A stretch of 64,000 nucleotides of DNA from Epiperipatus broadwayi (taxonomy: Eukaryota > Onychophora > Udeonychophora > Euonychophora > Peripatidae). Below are positions 24,640 to 36,843 of the stretch, one piece after another. The position numbers were made by a program, and so were the translations under genes. The stretch covers positions 808,001 through 872,000 of the forward strand of contig JAQFVV010012530.1 of NCBI GenBank assembly GCA_028023455.1, written 5' to 3'. Below the pieces are notes generated by a model. The model had not been told where the DNA came from. It ran no database searches and was given only the letters and a program-made list of their open reading frames with translations. How positions within the stretch are numbered: the stretch's first letter is position 1; every line of letters begins with the position of its first letter.

Positions 24640-26230
24640 TGAAGTCTGTCTCTCATACCCAGTTTACCATAAAATATTTTTTTTAGCAATTAAATTAACT
24701 AAATATCCACTTCACATCCGTAATCAAATAAAAGTGTGCCTTTATGAGTTACAAATTCCTCTCATAATGTATCTATCATATTTTTAAAATATATATTTTA
24801 AGTCTCACTTCCATACAATAAATTTGGCAAAATAACAGCTCTATATTTAACTAATTTAATTGCATTAACTACACCATTTCAATATCAGAGTATACCACTC
24901 TACTGAAGTAAATATCCAAGATCAAGTTGGTAACCATTCATGCTAAAACTTGCTGGAAATTTTTTTCCCATCACTGTCTGAGAAATTGAGTTTTTTTAAT
25001 ATATTAATTCCTAATCAAAATCTTTATACATTGCATTCAGAAAGAGATTAAAATAATAATTTTTGAATTGGCAAAGATATTACAACCTTCAATACATTGA
25101 AAATCTAGAAAACAAAAAGAAGTTAAGATGTAATATGTTGGACTGTTTCCATCATTTATGAGTGAATGTTGAATGTATGGAAAATTTTAAACTTTACTTA
25201 AACTTTCCAAATACAAACAACTTGTTAGTAATAACACACAAATAGACAATACAGGTTAGTAATTACACAACGTTTCGAGTAATAGTATTCTCCACTCTTC
25301 TCAGTTGGTACAGCATTTGTCTTAAATTCGATATTCAAGAATCTAAAGGTACGAGTTCAACTTCTAAGTAAATATTGTCACTGTGCATACAAGCTAGAAA
25401 CACCTGAAGAAGAGTGGAGACTACTACTACTCGAAACGTTGTATAATTACTAACCTGTATTGTCTATTTGTGTTACTACTAACAAGTTGTTTGTATTTGG
25501 AAAGTTTAAATAGTATTTAAAATTTTCTATACATTCAACATTCTCATAAATGATGGAAATAGTCAACATATCACATCTTATAATATACCATCATTACAAA
25601 CCTTCAGACAAATAAAAAGATGAAGTTGTTTTGCTTTTAATCAATTCAAATAAATTCTATCAAACCTATCACATATTGATGCCTACTTTCTGAAGCCAGC
25701 CACAATAAACAATATTGGAACTAATACGCACCCTTGTTTAACATCAATTTTCATTTTATAACGTTAAAATAACTTTCCCTAAAATTTTAGTGGTTAACTA
25801 ATTTCAATTAGTAACCTGATTGAGTTAAATGCTTGAACTAAATCAAGGAAGCAACATATAGTTTATTTGTGGCCAACTTTTTTGCATTTGACTGCCAATA
25901 AAAATTAAGTCTGTAGCTTTTTGATTCTTTTAGATCAGTCTTTGGTAAACATTTATCTAACAAAATCCTTGAAACTATCTTCACTCCTAATGAATAACTC
26001 ATATTCCACAATCATTATTTTAATCCTTTCTATTCTCTTTATTTTTATATTTTTGAATCTAAGAAGCATCTTTTAGATTAGACTACATAGCTATATTGAT
26101 TCATATATTTCTAAAACATTTCAAGTTTTAAAGCTAACATATCACTATATTTAAAAACTTCTCTATGTATTTCATTACAACTTGCAGGCTTTCATTTTTA
26201 AGATTATAATGAATTTCAAATTTATTATGA
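24640..26230 (-). mobile_element. decayed LINE split by a foldback insertion, minus strand
   Basis: On the minus strand the pieces fall in RT order. At about 25,800-25,930: LNFYWQSNAKKLATNK and a motif-A-like LDLVQAFNSI (frameshifted). Near 25,700-25,745: VKQGCVLVPILF, the motif B block. Then, beyond the foldback at 25,124-25,580: FNLFLNAMYKDFD near 25,025, and after it VNAIKLVKYRAVILPNLLYG followed by SET at about 24,800-24,870, the conserved YRAVVLP-LLYGSE-W block after the palm domain. Many stops. Outer limits are approximate. The domain order across the insertion is good evidence that one element was interrupted. Confidence 0.7.
25124..25580. mobile_element. foldback element with tRNA-like core, inserted in a LINE
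   Basis: Inverted arms of about 180 bp (25,124-25,305 and about 25,400-25,580) start TTAAGATGTAATATGTTGGA and end with its near-complement; both contain AATAGACAATACAGGTTAGT and ACTCGAAACGTTGT in opposite orientation. The ~95 bp centre reads CTCAGTTGGTACAGCATTTG ... GGTACGAGTTCAACTTC, resembling the D-arm/A-box and T-arm/B-box of a tRNA, so the unit may have arisen from a tRNA-derived SINE flanked or duplicated in inverted form. No ORF. It separates two RT blocks of the surrounding LINE. Confidence 0.75.
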
Positions 26231-26235
26231 TACTT

Positions 26236-26574
26236 TATAATAAACTAATGATCAACTTTTCAAGCTAATGCACATGCACTTTATGAATTGTAATAATAAA
26301 TGAATACTTTTCTCACTTCCAACACAAGATAGTTTTTGTGAAAGAATAGAATGAATCCACCTATTCTTTCAACCCAAACACTTAAGTATGAGCAAATCTT
26401 AAGTGCTGGAAATGAGAGCCCATACTTAGGTGTTTGGGTTGAAAGAATGGGTGGATTCATTCTTTTCTTTCACAAAGACTTTATCTTGTGAGAAGTATTC
26501 GTTTATTATTAAGATTCATAAAGTGCATGTACATTAGCTTGAAAAGTTGATCATTGGTTTATGACAATTCATAA
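26236..26574. mobile_element. foldback MITE, ~150 bp arms
   Basis: Left arm 26,236-26,384 and right arm about 26,424-26,574 are inverted copies sharing AATGATCAACTTTTCAAGCT, AGAATGAATCCACC, ATTCTTTCAACCCAAACAC and a TTAAGTATG/CATACTTAG junction. The central ~35 bases are unpaired. No ORF. It directly abuts the LINE at 24,640-26,230. Confidence 0.8.
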
Positions 26575-27765
26575 ACGTCGCGCTATATAAAAATAAATAA
26601 CTCATTTACACATTAAAAGTAGTCAATTAACTTCTTGTACCATAATTCAAAAGATAATCAAATCATCCCTCTATTTGAAATATCATATATAAGAATACTA
26701 TCCATGGGAGTAACAAGATATTTTAAAGTTTATACATTTCTTTCAATACATCAAAATAAGATGTAAATTGTCCATATTCAATTCAGCAGACATATCTTCT
26801 TTCTAGTTTAATCTTCCAATCACATTTAAGCCTTTTTTAATAGATGTATAAATATATTACTTATATAAAGTTCCACATTCAACTGACTATTCAGCAAGAC
26901 CGAAATGCTTTCTTTTAAGTATGTTACCAATAATTCTCATTATCAGACAATCCATCAGAATTCATTTTAATAAGGCAAGAAATAGATTTTTATCCACAAA
27001 ATATTCTTTAAAAAAATTCCATAGCTCAATAATATATCAAACTTGAAAATCCAAATTAGCAATTTTAATTTTGAATAGCTACAGAAATTTAACACAAACA
27101 GATAAAAAGAAATTCAAATTTTGGACCAATTTTTAGAATAGACCTTATTCTAATATAAACATTTTAACTTTGGAATGTACTAGACTAATCTGTTTAAAAA
27201 TTAACATCTTGAATGCTTGTAGAATATTAACTTTCTTTACAATCTGTCTTTGAACAAGATTATACAATAAACTGAAAGATACCAGTTTTTCATAACTATC
27301 TTAAATCAAACAAAAAAATAAACTAATATAAAGATTAAAATTATAAGCAAAAAAAAATCAATATAACTACGACATGGCTATGTAGATAAAAATACTTTTA
27401 TTTTTGCTCTCAAATCACTTCCAAAGCGATAACAAAACATTTCATTAAAATTAGCATAATTTCTAAACACCATATTACAAAATTTTGGGAATATCAAAAA
27501 GAACATTAAAAGTTTTTTTTTTTTTGCTTCAAATGCTTTACTGCAATTATAGAGTAGTTGACTTAAGAGCAAAGGGATAATGGTTTAAACTTCAACATTT
27601 ATCACTTCTAGAACTTGAATGTTACGACTGACAAATAATTTATATAATAATTTCGTATTATTCGAATTTGTACACTAAATCCAAAAAAACAACTTACTAG
27701 ACAAGAAATTCACTTTTTTTATTCTAATAGTACATTTTTGATTATACTTTTCTTTAATTAAAATA
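26575..27765. other. A/T-rich non-coding sequence between two foldback elements
   Basis: No feature recognised; the minus-strand ORF at 27,378-27,572 spans a T-run and is judged to be chance. Confidence 0.5.
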
Positions 27766-27965
27766 ATTGGTGAATAGTGCGCTAGTACTCTGCTAAAGAG
27801 AAGTTTGAGCTTTAACGTTGATATATTAATACACGCTAAGTGCAAAGTTTGAGTTTTAGAGTTGATGTATTCACATACATTAAGCACTAGCTTAGCCTGC
27901 ATTAATACATCAACTCTAAAGCTCAAAATTCTCATTTGCTGCATACTAGCACACCATTCACCAAT
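27766..27965. mobile_element. short foldback element with internal repeats
   Basis: Begins ATTGGTGAATAGTGCGCTAG and ends with the inverted form (CTAGCACACCATTCACCAAT). Inside, AGCTTTA-A/G-GTTGATRTATTAATAC occurs in both orientations (27,809; 27,850; inverted at 27,900), so several alternative stems are possible. The 89-codon minus-strand frame is a consequence of the repeats, not a gene. Confidence 0.75.
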
Positions 27966-29354
27966 TTTTTTTATTCTACTATTCCTTTAGAATAGTGACA
28001 TTTTTTAAAAAATAAAAATCATGTCACACTCAATTTTAAATTATTTTCTTCCTTCTAAAAAAAATATTTTAATCTCTAACAATAAACATGCAAATATCTA
28101 TTCAATAATTAATAACTTAAAGATATTAAAAATAAATAATCACATGGCTTTACTACCTGAGAGTTCATAACAAGTTCAAACACCTGAAGATTCAGAACTG
28201 GAATTGATCAGAGAACTATACATTATAATGACACTTAACCATTGCACCAATTCATGTAAAGCAATATTTATTCCAATTATGTATAATTATTTAATATAAA
28301 TACCAATTGACTAATAATTTATGAGTAAGAAATACTTTCACAATGGGTTTATAATTGGAGTTCAAATCAGTGGTGCAAAATATAATACCATGAATATGCG
28401 ATAATATTCAGATACCATATTGCTTCCTCCAAAAATTTGTTCCTAGCTCTATTTCTCAAATACTTGTAGCTATTTCTTAAAGATCAATTAACTTTATCCT
28501 TTCCTCCTTTAATCTCAAACTTCCTTTAAAAATACTATTTGTCTTTCCTTAAACTAAATCTGCTCAACAACTTTACATAATCAATCTCATTATTCTAATT
28601 TATCTTTCCATTTTCTCTCTTCCTTGTCTCAAATCTATATAAAGCAAAGCTCCAATCTATTTTTAAGGACCATAAAATAATTTCCTTTCACTATTAACTA
28701 GATTGTTTAAAAGTTACTTATTTTGCCCTCAATTTAAAATCATTCAGCTCATCTCCTCTAATTTGTTTTCCAATGTTTGTTTTTAAGCGGAAAGCAAACT
28801 ACTCCATAGTAATCAAGATTCAGTGCTGAAATAGCATTTTCCAGCCTAGTTATTTGCTTTCAAGTACAGAATCTAATATTCAATACTTTTATCTCGTAAC
28901 TAATTTTCATATTTTTATTTATTTGCTTTCATCCCAAAATATTCCCACCCACAAGTACTGCCATATTCCCAAGATGAATCCATTTATCTCTAACATTAGG
29001 TGTATCATCATCAAAATAACACATATAAGCTACTCATTCAAATTAAAGTGATATACACTATCTGTGCCATAAGCCCTTCTCCTCTAAGACAATTTAATTT
29101 GATATCATCTGATCAACATATAATTTTATAATAATGATTTCCCTTAATCTGTATTTCTTTTTCAAAATATTTAATATAGAATCCAAATGCTTTCATTTAA
29201 AATTTATTAAATACTACTTTCACTTCCTCTCAATATTTTCAAGACTAGTTTTTCATATTATAATTGCATCTTTAACTCTCAATCTTTTCTATATCCAAAA
29301 TGCTCTTCAGACATTATCTTTATTGAAAATCTGCTTATTAATAATAAAATGATT

Positions 29355-29446
29355 TGTCACTCAAGAGATCACATCTAGTTCAAGAATTGAACTTCAGATC
29401 TGGAGACCTTTAGTTTTCTAATCCATCAAATATTGCACTGAATCAG
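29355..29446. repeat. SINE-like fragment
   Basis: TCAAGAGATCACATCTAGTT, then a B-box-like GTTCAAGAATTGAACTT, then ATCCATCAAATATTGCACTG. The GAGATCAC word also occurs near 18,670 and 29,770. Confidence 0.35.
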
Positions 29447-31145
29447 ATATAACCTCAACACTTCCATCAGTTTTAAAATCTTAACATATGTGCATTAGCT
29501 ATTCTTTTTTTTAATTATAATCATTGAAAGGGAATCAAGTGGGAATTCTCATTAGGCAGACTATATTAAGAGATAAACTAGTCCTTTTACCCCTCACAGC
29601 CTTTAATAATTTGATCAAAATTTCATTAATTGTATATATCTTTAACATGTTTTAATCTTTTTTCTTGGTTAAAATCATTTCACTTAGTGAATTAGGGCAT
29701 GTGTGTAGTTAACTCCCACAATATTTCATTAATTGAGTAATAATAAAAATTGTGTTAAGTGCTCAAGAGATCACGTGATTGATATTTAAGCACCAATGAA
29801 CCAGATGATTATAACAACTCCATTCAAAATATCAAACTAGGATTTAAAATTTCTTCATTTTTCAACTACAAATCAATCCAGGAACCATAGATGCTCAAGT
29901 GTGCAGCACTCAACACTACATTAAACCATACAGGACACAGAAGAATGAGCATTTCTTCTATTGTACAAATCACAAATATTCTTCCTATTTTATCAAAACC
30001 TACACCTTTTTTACTAAAAATTTACTTTTTTTTAGCTAGATTCATTTTTTAATATTTTCATCATCCAACTATTTTTAATGTCTTATTCATGAAGTCAAAA
30101 CCTTTTTTTTTTTGCAAATTTCTTTATCTCTATATTCCTTTCCCAATACTTTTCTTCAATTTACTTCAAATTTCATGCACTGATAAGATTTTGTTTCTAT
30201 ATGCATAATTCTACTTTAACTTTAATTTTTACCATGTTTGATATTTTTTATACTTCTACTTAAAATAATTACCTTTAATGTATCTTCTATTTTACCTTAT
30301 CAATCAATCACATGTTGTTACACATATCTTGAAAAGGGGGGAGGTTCTTGCCTCACTTCTCTATATTCTATTTTCCATCACACTAAAATGCAATCCAAAT
30401 CAACATCAGTTACAAGAAATCCCATTCACTTTTAACAATATTCCTAAACTTACTGCAAATCACAATCTAAATCAAATTCTTATTGGGAGCTTTCCTTGTA
30501 TAAATACTCTTAAAAATCTTAAATCATTTGTTTGTGCACTAAATTACCACATTATTCTATAAACTCTCATAAAATCATTTGTAATTTTCTACAATTTCAT
30601 CCATCCTTCATTATCTCACTCTGTACCATAATACTATAGAACTTTTTTTTTTTTTTCAAATTTCTTTACACATGATTTCTACATAATAATCAGCATAGTC
30701 ACTAGATGACAAGAATAATAGAATAACTGACCTGTTGGAATTGCTTCTCAAATCATGAACAATCCATCATTTTCAGAAAGACCATTTGTTTTGGATTCAA
30801 ACTATATTTTTTTCCATTTAATCTAATGTTTCTCTAAAAATAATACTTTTACATCTTTATTCATTTTTCACTATATAAACATATTCCTACAATGTATATA
30901 TATATTTAATTCAATGGCTTAAGATAAGCAAACATAAGGCATTCCAATATATCCTACAAATCTGCATTTCTATTGAAGTTGTTTTTGCTTTAAAATGTAG
31001 CTCTTTGTTTCTTTAAATGCTCAACAAAATAAAAAATTATATTGATATAATAGATAAAAAAAATGTAATCAACTTTTATATATGAACAAAATTTTAAATT
31101 CCACTTCTTATAACAAAATTCCACTACTTAATAATTGAACTCAAG

Positions 31146-31221
31146 TAGTCAAGAGCTAAATATAGCCTAGAGTATAGTGCTCATAGTCAAGAGCTAAATA
31201 TAGCCTAGAGTATAGTGCTCA
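31146..31221. repeat. perfect two-copy tandem duplication, period 38 bp
   Basis: TAGTCAAGAGCTAAATATAG plus CCTAGAGTATAGTGCTCA is repeated exactly. Confidence 0.92.
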
Positions 31222-32399
31222 TTTCCATGTGAAATTAGAGGGTGTATTATAATGTAATTGCAATTTGAACAAGTACAACAACAAAGACCCAGCTATTATC
31301 TTCAACAATAGTTAAAACATTTCAAAAATAAAAGCACATAGGAATTTTAAATGTTATTTAATTCAATTACATCTATATAAAAAAAAAAAACCTATTAATT
31401 ACTCAAAAATAAGTAAGGCAATGCAATTTATGCCTGCAAATACCTAGATAGTTTCTGGCTATTTGGTTTTCATTTAAAAAGGATATTTATTTCTCAACAA
31501 AGGCAAAAGATGGCCATTTTGGACATATTAAGACAATTGCAATGAAGCAAACAATCCAATAACTCAAGATTCAAATCCAGAAAACCAATTTATTCAGGTA
31601 TAAATTAAAATTATTTCATATTACAATAAGTAGGGATACTACATAAATAACCACAACACTAAATAATTCAGAAAACAACTAGATTAATGATTTTGTAAAA
31701 TAGAATGTATATGAAAGTAAGCACTTTTAAAAAACAATTTATGCAAAAGATATTTAAATTTCTTTCCAAATTTTAGACTCAAATCAATAACAACAAAATT
31801 CAATAGTGCCATGTACAAATAAATTGATTTATTAAAATATATAGCCTAACCATTGAAATAATGTGCATGGGTGCAATAATTAGAAAATCCCAAGTGAATA
31901 AAATTTAAAATGTGTACAAACCTACATTTTTAAAATTTACAGTTACAGTACATATAATTTTTTACAATAAAAGTATTATTATAACTAGTCCAGAATAATC
32001 AATTTTTCACAATAGACATATTACTAATAATTTTAGCTTCTGAATGGATTGTTTGCGATAAGAATAATTATTAAAATGAATATTTAAAATTGCGATCCCA
32101 AATTCTCATTTATAACAATCAAAAGAATAAAATATAATACTAAGAGGGTCAAATCGTATCCAGTTTTTCTAATAATGGCAAATATGTAACAGTTAATTAA
32201 GCAAAAAAGGACCAATCTCAATTTTTTTTAAAAAAAGAATTACCTCCAACGATTATGGACAGAAATGTGAAATGGAATAAATAATAAACAAGTAATATTT
32301 AAAATGGAAAAAAAATCCCGATCATCTCTCGTAAATAGTAATGATAGAAAATCTAATATAAAACGATCAAAAAAATTAGCTCAGAATTATTCAAATGAG

Positions 32400-34211
32400 G
32401 CAAAACACGAACTTGTATATAATTAAAATAACGATTATACTTTTTTCTCTTACTGTGCATCCTTTTTTAAAATGCAAAATTTTCTCTCTCTCTATTTTAA
32501 CAAATTTAATTTCACAAACATCGCAAAAATACGCTCGGGCATAAATTGGCCATTCCTAAAATACGTATGAGTCAAATGGATAACAATGGTTAAATTTTGA
32601 AGACATTCTTTAACAAAATTTAATTCCATCACACTCTCATAATGTACGCAAGTTGAATATATTTTTACATTAAGGAAAGAGCTAATTACTAACCCTTTAA
32701 GGAAAAAATTGTATACGATAGAAAATACAAGTATAAAATGAATCAGCAAATTTTCGCAATGTTTGCACGCCTTCCTTCTAAATAACTTTCAAGTTATCAG
32801 TAAAAGATATCACCCTCCCTTAATAGTTCAAATAACTATTCAGGAATTGCACAAGCAAATTAGATTCAATAGTAAACATATTTCAACGATTAGAATCTAT
32901 TGACATTTATATAGACTAGAAGAATTAATGACCTTGTCAATCTTTTAGTACCCATAAAAATTCGCCGCGCCTAAACTTATATCAAACACCAAAAAACATT
33001 TATGTCTATATAGCCCAACATGCAGACCCTAACGCTTACACAAAAATAGCGGCAACACGATAAAAAAAAAAAGTCCGAGTAAAATAGCAGTTTACAAGGG
33101 CATGCCATAAACTTTTTTACAAATTTGTGCATTTTTTAAAACTTGTTTCAAATGATCTCAATTGTGTTCTTATACACTATATATATGATTTTGTGTGAAA
33201 TAATTTTATGTGTAAGAGTATATATATAAATAATTTTAATCATTAAATTCACCCCCTCCCACCCTTTCGATATAAAAAATTGTTTTTGATATGACCTATC
33301 AATCTCCTACTTACTGTCATTTATTTCACTCCTAATGAATTATCTTCTTTCCTTCTGAAGAATAATATTACCTACTATTGTACATGTATGTTTCTTTGTA
33401 ATTTTTTTTTTAAGAGACAGATTTTAATTTTAACAAATTTAAAAACAAAAAGTAGATCATGAACTGTCATGGCGGATAGGCGCTGCCAGCTTCAGACGTC
33501 TTTAAGTGTTTATATAACTTTTTCGTCAAAAAATTTTCACCACCTGAAAGCAAAATGGAAACAATTTTCTATAAATTTTAAATAAACAAAAATAAATAAT
33601 CAACGAGCCAAATTTATAAATACTTTGGGCGCAACGTTTCAGAAACGTACCTTTTTTTTTTTAACTTGTCAACTCATGACGTCAGAAGCGAGCAAAAAAA
33701 ATTCCGCAGATTTAAAGCTTTAGATTTTAAATAAATCATTAATTATTTTTAAACATTTCTTCTACATATTATGTCCTTAGAATGTACTTCGCATTTATAA
33801 TATTTGTTTCATCTAAATACTTTTTAAAATATTTAAAAATTACATAAATTCACTGTATAATGTATTCCTAACATAATCGCATGAAGCCAGAGTACAAGGA
33901 ACTTTCCCACAATTCATTTGACCAGGCGTTTGGCTGCGTGACGCATGATTTCTAATAATTATCATTGGTTATAATAGAACACATGTTTGAAAGTTGTTTT
34001 TGTGTGTGTGCGTGTTTTCATATATCTTTTCTTTAAAATAAAGAAGCCGGATGTAATTAAAAATATATAAAATTCTAAGAAATTGAGTAAAACAAAATTG
34101 ATCGATATTGCAGCACAAATTTTAATAAAAATAAGTCAATAGTAACAATTACCCAAGGTAGTTAGATTTTGTTATAATCTACTTTCTTTGACGAAAATTA
34201 CTAGAAACAAA
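32400..34211. promoter_or_regulatory. CpG-retaining promoter-like region upstream of mRpS18B exon 1
   Basis: CpG is rare over most of the window but frequent here, for example around 32,520-32,560, 32,960-33,060, 33,470-33,520, 33,625-33,710 and 33,925-33,945. A perfect CRE/ATF octamer (TGACGTCA) lies at about 33,678. An inverted CCAAT box (ATTGG) lies near 33,964. GCGTGACGCATG near 33,937 resembles an NRF-1 site. CATGGCGGAT near 33,469 contains a YY1-like GCCAT core on the minus strand. These suit a housekeeping promoter. The region extends almost 2 kb, more than one promoter needs, so a divergent minus-strand transcript is possible; no clear minus-strand coding exon was found. The extent is judged by eye. 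Confidence 0.45.
32492..32749 (-). other. unassigned minus-strand ORF in the CpG-retaining region
   Basis: An open frame of about 85 codons whose C-terminal half (from about residue 34, reading VHYESVMELNFVKECLQNLT) has balanced amino-acid composition and several CpG-containing codons, unlike most AT-rich chance ORFs here. I do not recognise it. No good donor or acceptor frames it, and it has no neighbouring coding evidence. It could be part of a divergent transcript or simply chance. Confidence 0.15.
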
Positions 34212-34355
34212 ATGGCGTATGTCCTAAATTTTTGTTCGTGTAGTCGTAATGCCTTAAAGAGATTTTTTCAACTAAATTCTTTATTTAGAAATTTTTTTAT
34301 ATCTAACCCAACGTCTTTTACTAATTCATTATTACATACAAAGCATTCTTTAAGG
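34212..34355 (+). CDS. mRpS18B: exon 1 of putative mitochondrial ribosomal protein S18B gene
   Basis: First coding exon, 48 codons, ending exactly at a consensus donor (AGG followed by GTAAGT, intron phase 0). I place the start at the ATG at 34,212 because its context (AACAAAATGGCG) is an ideal Kozak match; an upstream in-frame TTG is not needed. The peptide begins MAYVLNFCSCSRNALKRFF and is rich in Arg, Lys, Ser, Asn and Phe with no acidic residue, as expected of a mitochondrial targeting sequence. It would be cleaved on import and is not conserved enough to identify the gene alone; the name comes from exon 2 at 53,578, which starts in the matching phase. A CpG-retaining, promoter-like region lies just upstream. 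The exon call is fairly firm; the link to exon 2 is inference. Confidence 0.68.
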
Positions 34356-35875
34356 GTAAGTCAGTTTTTATAGAAAATAAAAAAATATTGACTCAAATTT
34401 TTAAATAATTGTTGAAATTTTCAAATTAAATTGGTCTCAATATTTTATTAAGAATTAATTGTCTAATTTATTTTTCAACGTCATGGTAGATTTTTTTAAG
34501 TCATCTACCTTCACCAAAAGAATACCCGTCACTACAAACATATTACGCCACTTACTATTGCAAAACTTATTTTACAAATTTTGATTTACTTTTTAATTTA
34601 GTCTGGTTGAATTGTGAATTTGGGGTAATTATGATTATTTATTGACTAGTTTAGCCGTATTCTTTTAATGTTAACATAATGATTATACACTGTTTAATCT
34701 CTAATTTTATTAAATAAGTTTTATTAATTTTTCGGTATATTGTCAATGCTGATTTCTTGATATGGTACTTGCATACTAAACATGCAATGAAGACCTTGAT
34801 CTTCAACACATTATTTTTGTAAAATCATTTTAGTATAGAAACTTTTTTATTTTTAGTTATTCCTTTAAATCAGGCAGTTTTTGTTATACAATTTGTATCC
34901 TTGAAGATTATTAAATCTCTTTGTATTTATGTTTTCAGCCATATGTCTAATAACTACAGTATTTTATTTCACCTTTATTTTGTAATCCTTTTCGAGTAGA
35001 GGGGCCAGAAAAAATGTAAACTTAAGAAAACCATTTTTTATAAGGGTTATATACTTATTTGTAGTGTACTAATATTTGCATGACTGATTTGGTGTTAAAT
35101 TTTCTGCTCTTACAACTTTGATACCAATTCCTTAAGATAAACACTAATGATTATTAATCATTTATTGAACTAGAATTTATTCATGTATTTCAAAAATGTG
35201 AGCTGGAGTAGAAGTTTTAAGCATAACTAAAATTTATATTTGTTTTGTATTATAACTGTATTCTTTCTTATTGCATTGCCAAGTCCATATAATATTAATA
35301 TTGTAAAAGTAATAAAGAACATAAATATTAATATTATCTGCATTGTATTAGGTTTAATATTCAATGTTCCCTTTCATAAAAAGTACTATTGATTGAACCT
35401 TGACAACAATATGAACTACTGAAATTGATGTACTTTTCTATTATTATTTTTTTAATCTTTGAAATCTGTATTGTAACAAATGAATAAAATTAGTGACAAA
35501 ATTTAGAAATAAAAGATTACAATTAAAATAACTTGATAAAAATTTTATTACAAGATACCAACTCAGTCTATTTTGTTTTAGGTAGCTATACTAAACACAC
35601 ATTTACCCCATGTTTGTCATTGCCAATAATTAAGAGGCTGGCTATAAAAAATGGAATTTATGTGGAAAATAAGCAAGCTTCTTTCACTTGACAAAATACA
35701 ATAGGATTTTCATTATGTACAAATAAAAAGGTTATAATTTAGTATCTTATAAATTGCTGGTATCATAGAAGTTTGATAAATAATATTTAAGCATATTCAA
35801 GATATTTTATAAGAATTTGTTAAAGCAATTATGCAATAAGAATTTTTTTGCACAAAATTTTGTTTATATATTGTT

Positions 35876-36803
35876 TACACAGAGACAAAACTCGCCATAT
35901 AGTAGTGCCGCTCAGTGCAAGCCAGAATAATCAATGGATGCAAGAAGGTTTGTGCATAAAATCTCTATCTAGTGCCTAATCATCCATTATCCACATTAGT
36001 TTTTATTTTGTGGCTTTCATCAGTGAGGAGCTTTGGATCTGGAGCATTGTTCCTAGATCTTAGGATCTAATGCAACACCCTAGCAGCCATCTTATGCCTT
36101 ATTAGCTAACTATAAAGCTTTGAGTCCAAAATGAAATTGACAATAATGTTTCAATTCAAGCTCATTAGTTTGTATAGTGATATAGATCTAGCATTCATAC
36201 TTTTTGGTGTCTGGTTCTTTAATAACCACAGTCACCATAATCCTATTGGACAGGACTGGTATTAAACCACTAAACATCACATAATCACCAGTCTATGCCT
36301 ACACAAGCTGTTTATACAGAGATAAAGTCTCCATACAGTAGCGCCACTCAGTGCAAGTCAGAGTGATGATCATATGATGTTTAGTGGTTTAATACCAATC
36401 CTGCCCAGTAGGATTATGGTGACTGTGGTTATTAACCAAAGATAAAAAGTATGGATGCTGAACTGAGTTCAGGTCTATAGGACTATAGAAGCTAATGAGC
36501 TTGAATTGAAAACATTATTGTTTTTATTTTGGACTCAAAGCTTTATAGTTAGATAGGTGATAGGATAAAAGGTGGCTGCTGGAGGGTCGCATTAGATCCT
36601 AAGATCTAGGTGCACTGTTCTCATATCCAAGATTTCTCACTGATGAAAGCCACAAGCTAGAAATTAGTGTGGGGATATTGGATAAGTAGGCAGTAGATAG
36701 GTATTTTATCCACAACCCTTCCTGCGTCCATTGATTACTCTGGCTTATACTGAGAGGCGCTACTGTATGGAGAGATTTGTCTCTGTAAACAGCTTATGTA
36801 GGC
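35876..36803. mobile_element. large foldback (palindromic) element
   Basis: Two inverted arms of about 415-425 bp (35,876-36,290 and about 36,380-36,803) match along their length at roughly 80-85% by eye. Both begin, read inward, with GTTTACA(C)AGAGACAAA and continue through CAGTGCAAGCCAGA, CTTTCATCAGTGAGGAG, CTAGATCTTAGGATCTAATG and TATAAAGCTTTGAGTCCAAA. The ~90 bp spacer contains another copy of the terminal motif (TACAGAGATAAAGTCTCC). No ORF is present, so it would be non-autonomous. Related single-arm fragments lie at 50,725, 59,530 and 63,845. The LTR element is inserted in its right flanking unit. Confidence 0.8.
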
Positions 36804-36843
36804 ATAAAGAATGATGATCATGTGATGTTTAGTAGTTTAATAT

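Larger units (their letters stand above)
27966..32400. other. non-coding, possibly decayed minus-strand LINE at 28,430-30,660
   Basis: The plus strand is pyrimidine-rich from 28,430 to 30,660. Minus-strand fragments such as DDTPNVRDKWIHLGNM (near 28,960-29,010) might be endonuclease remnants, but no diagnostic RT motif is visible. Bases 30,660-32,400 hold only the 38-bp duplication at 31,146. Confidence 0.3.

Noticed and set aside
25290-25405. Possible functional tRNA gene in the foldback centre
   Set aside because: A- and B-box-like words are present but the acceptor and anticodon stems do not pair convincingly; treated as tRNA-derived only.
27675-27944. 89-codon minus-strand ORF
   Set aside because: Spans the inverted and internal repeats of a foldback element.
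33469-33585. ATGGCGGAT... 38-codon plus-strand ORF upstream of mRpS18B
   Set aside because: Good start context but it ends within 117 bp without a donor. More likely a promoter/YY1-like element or an upstream ORF than a gene.
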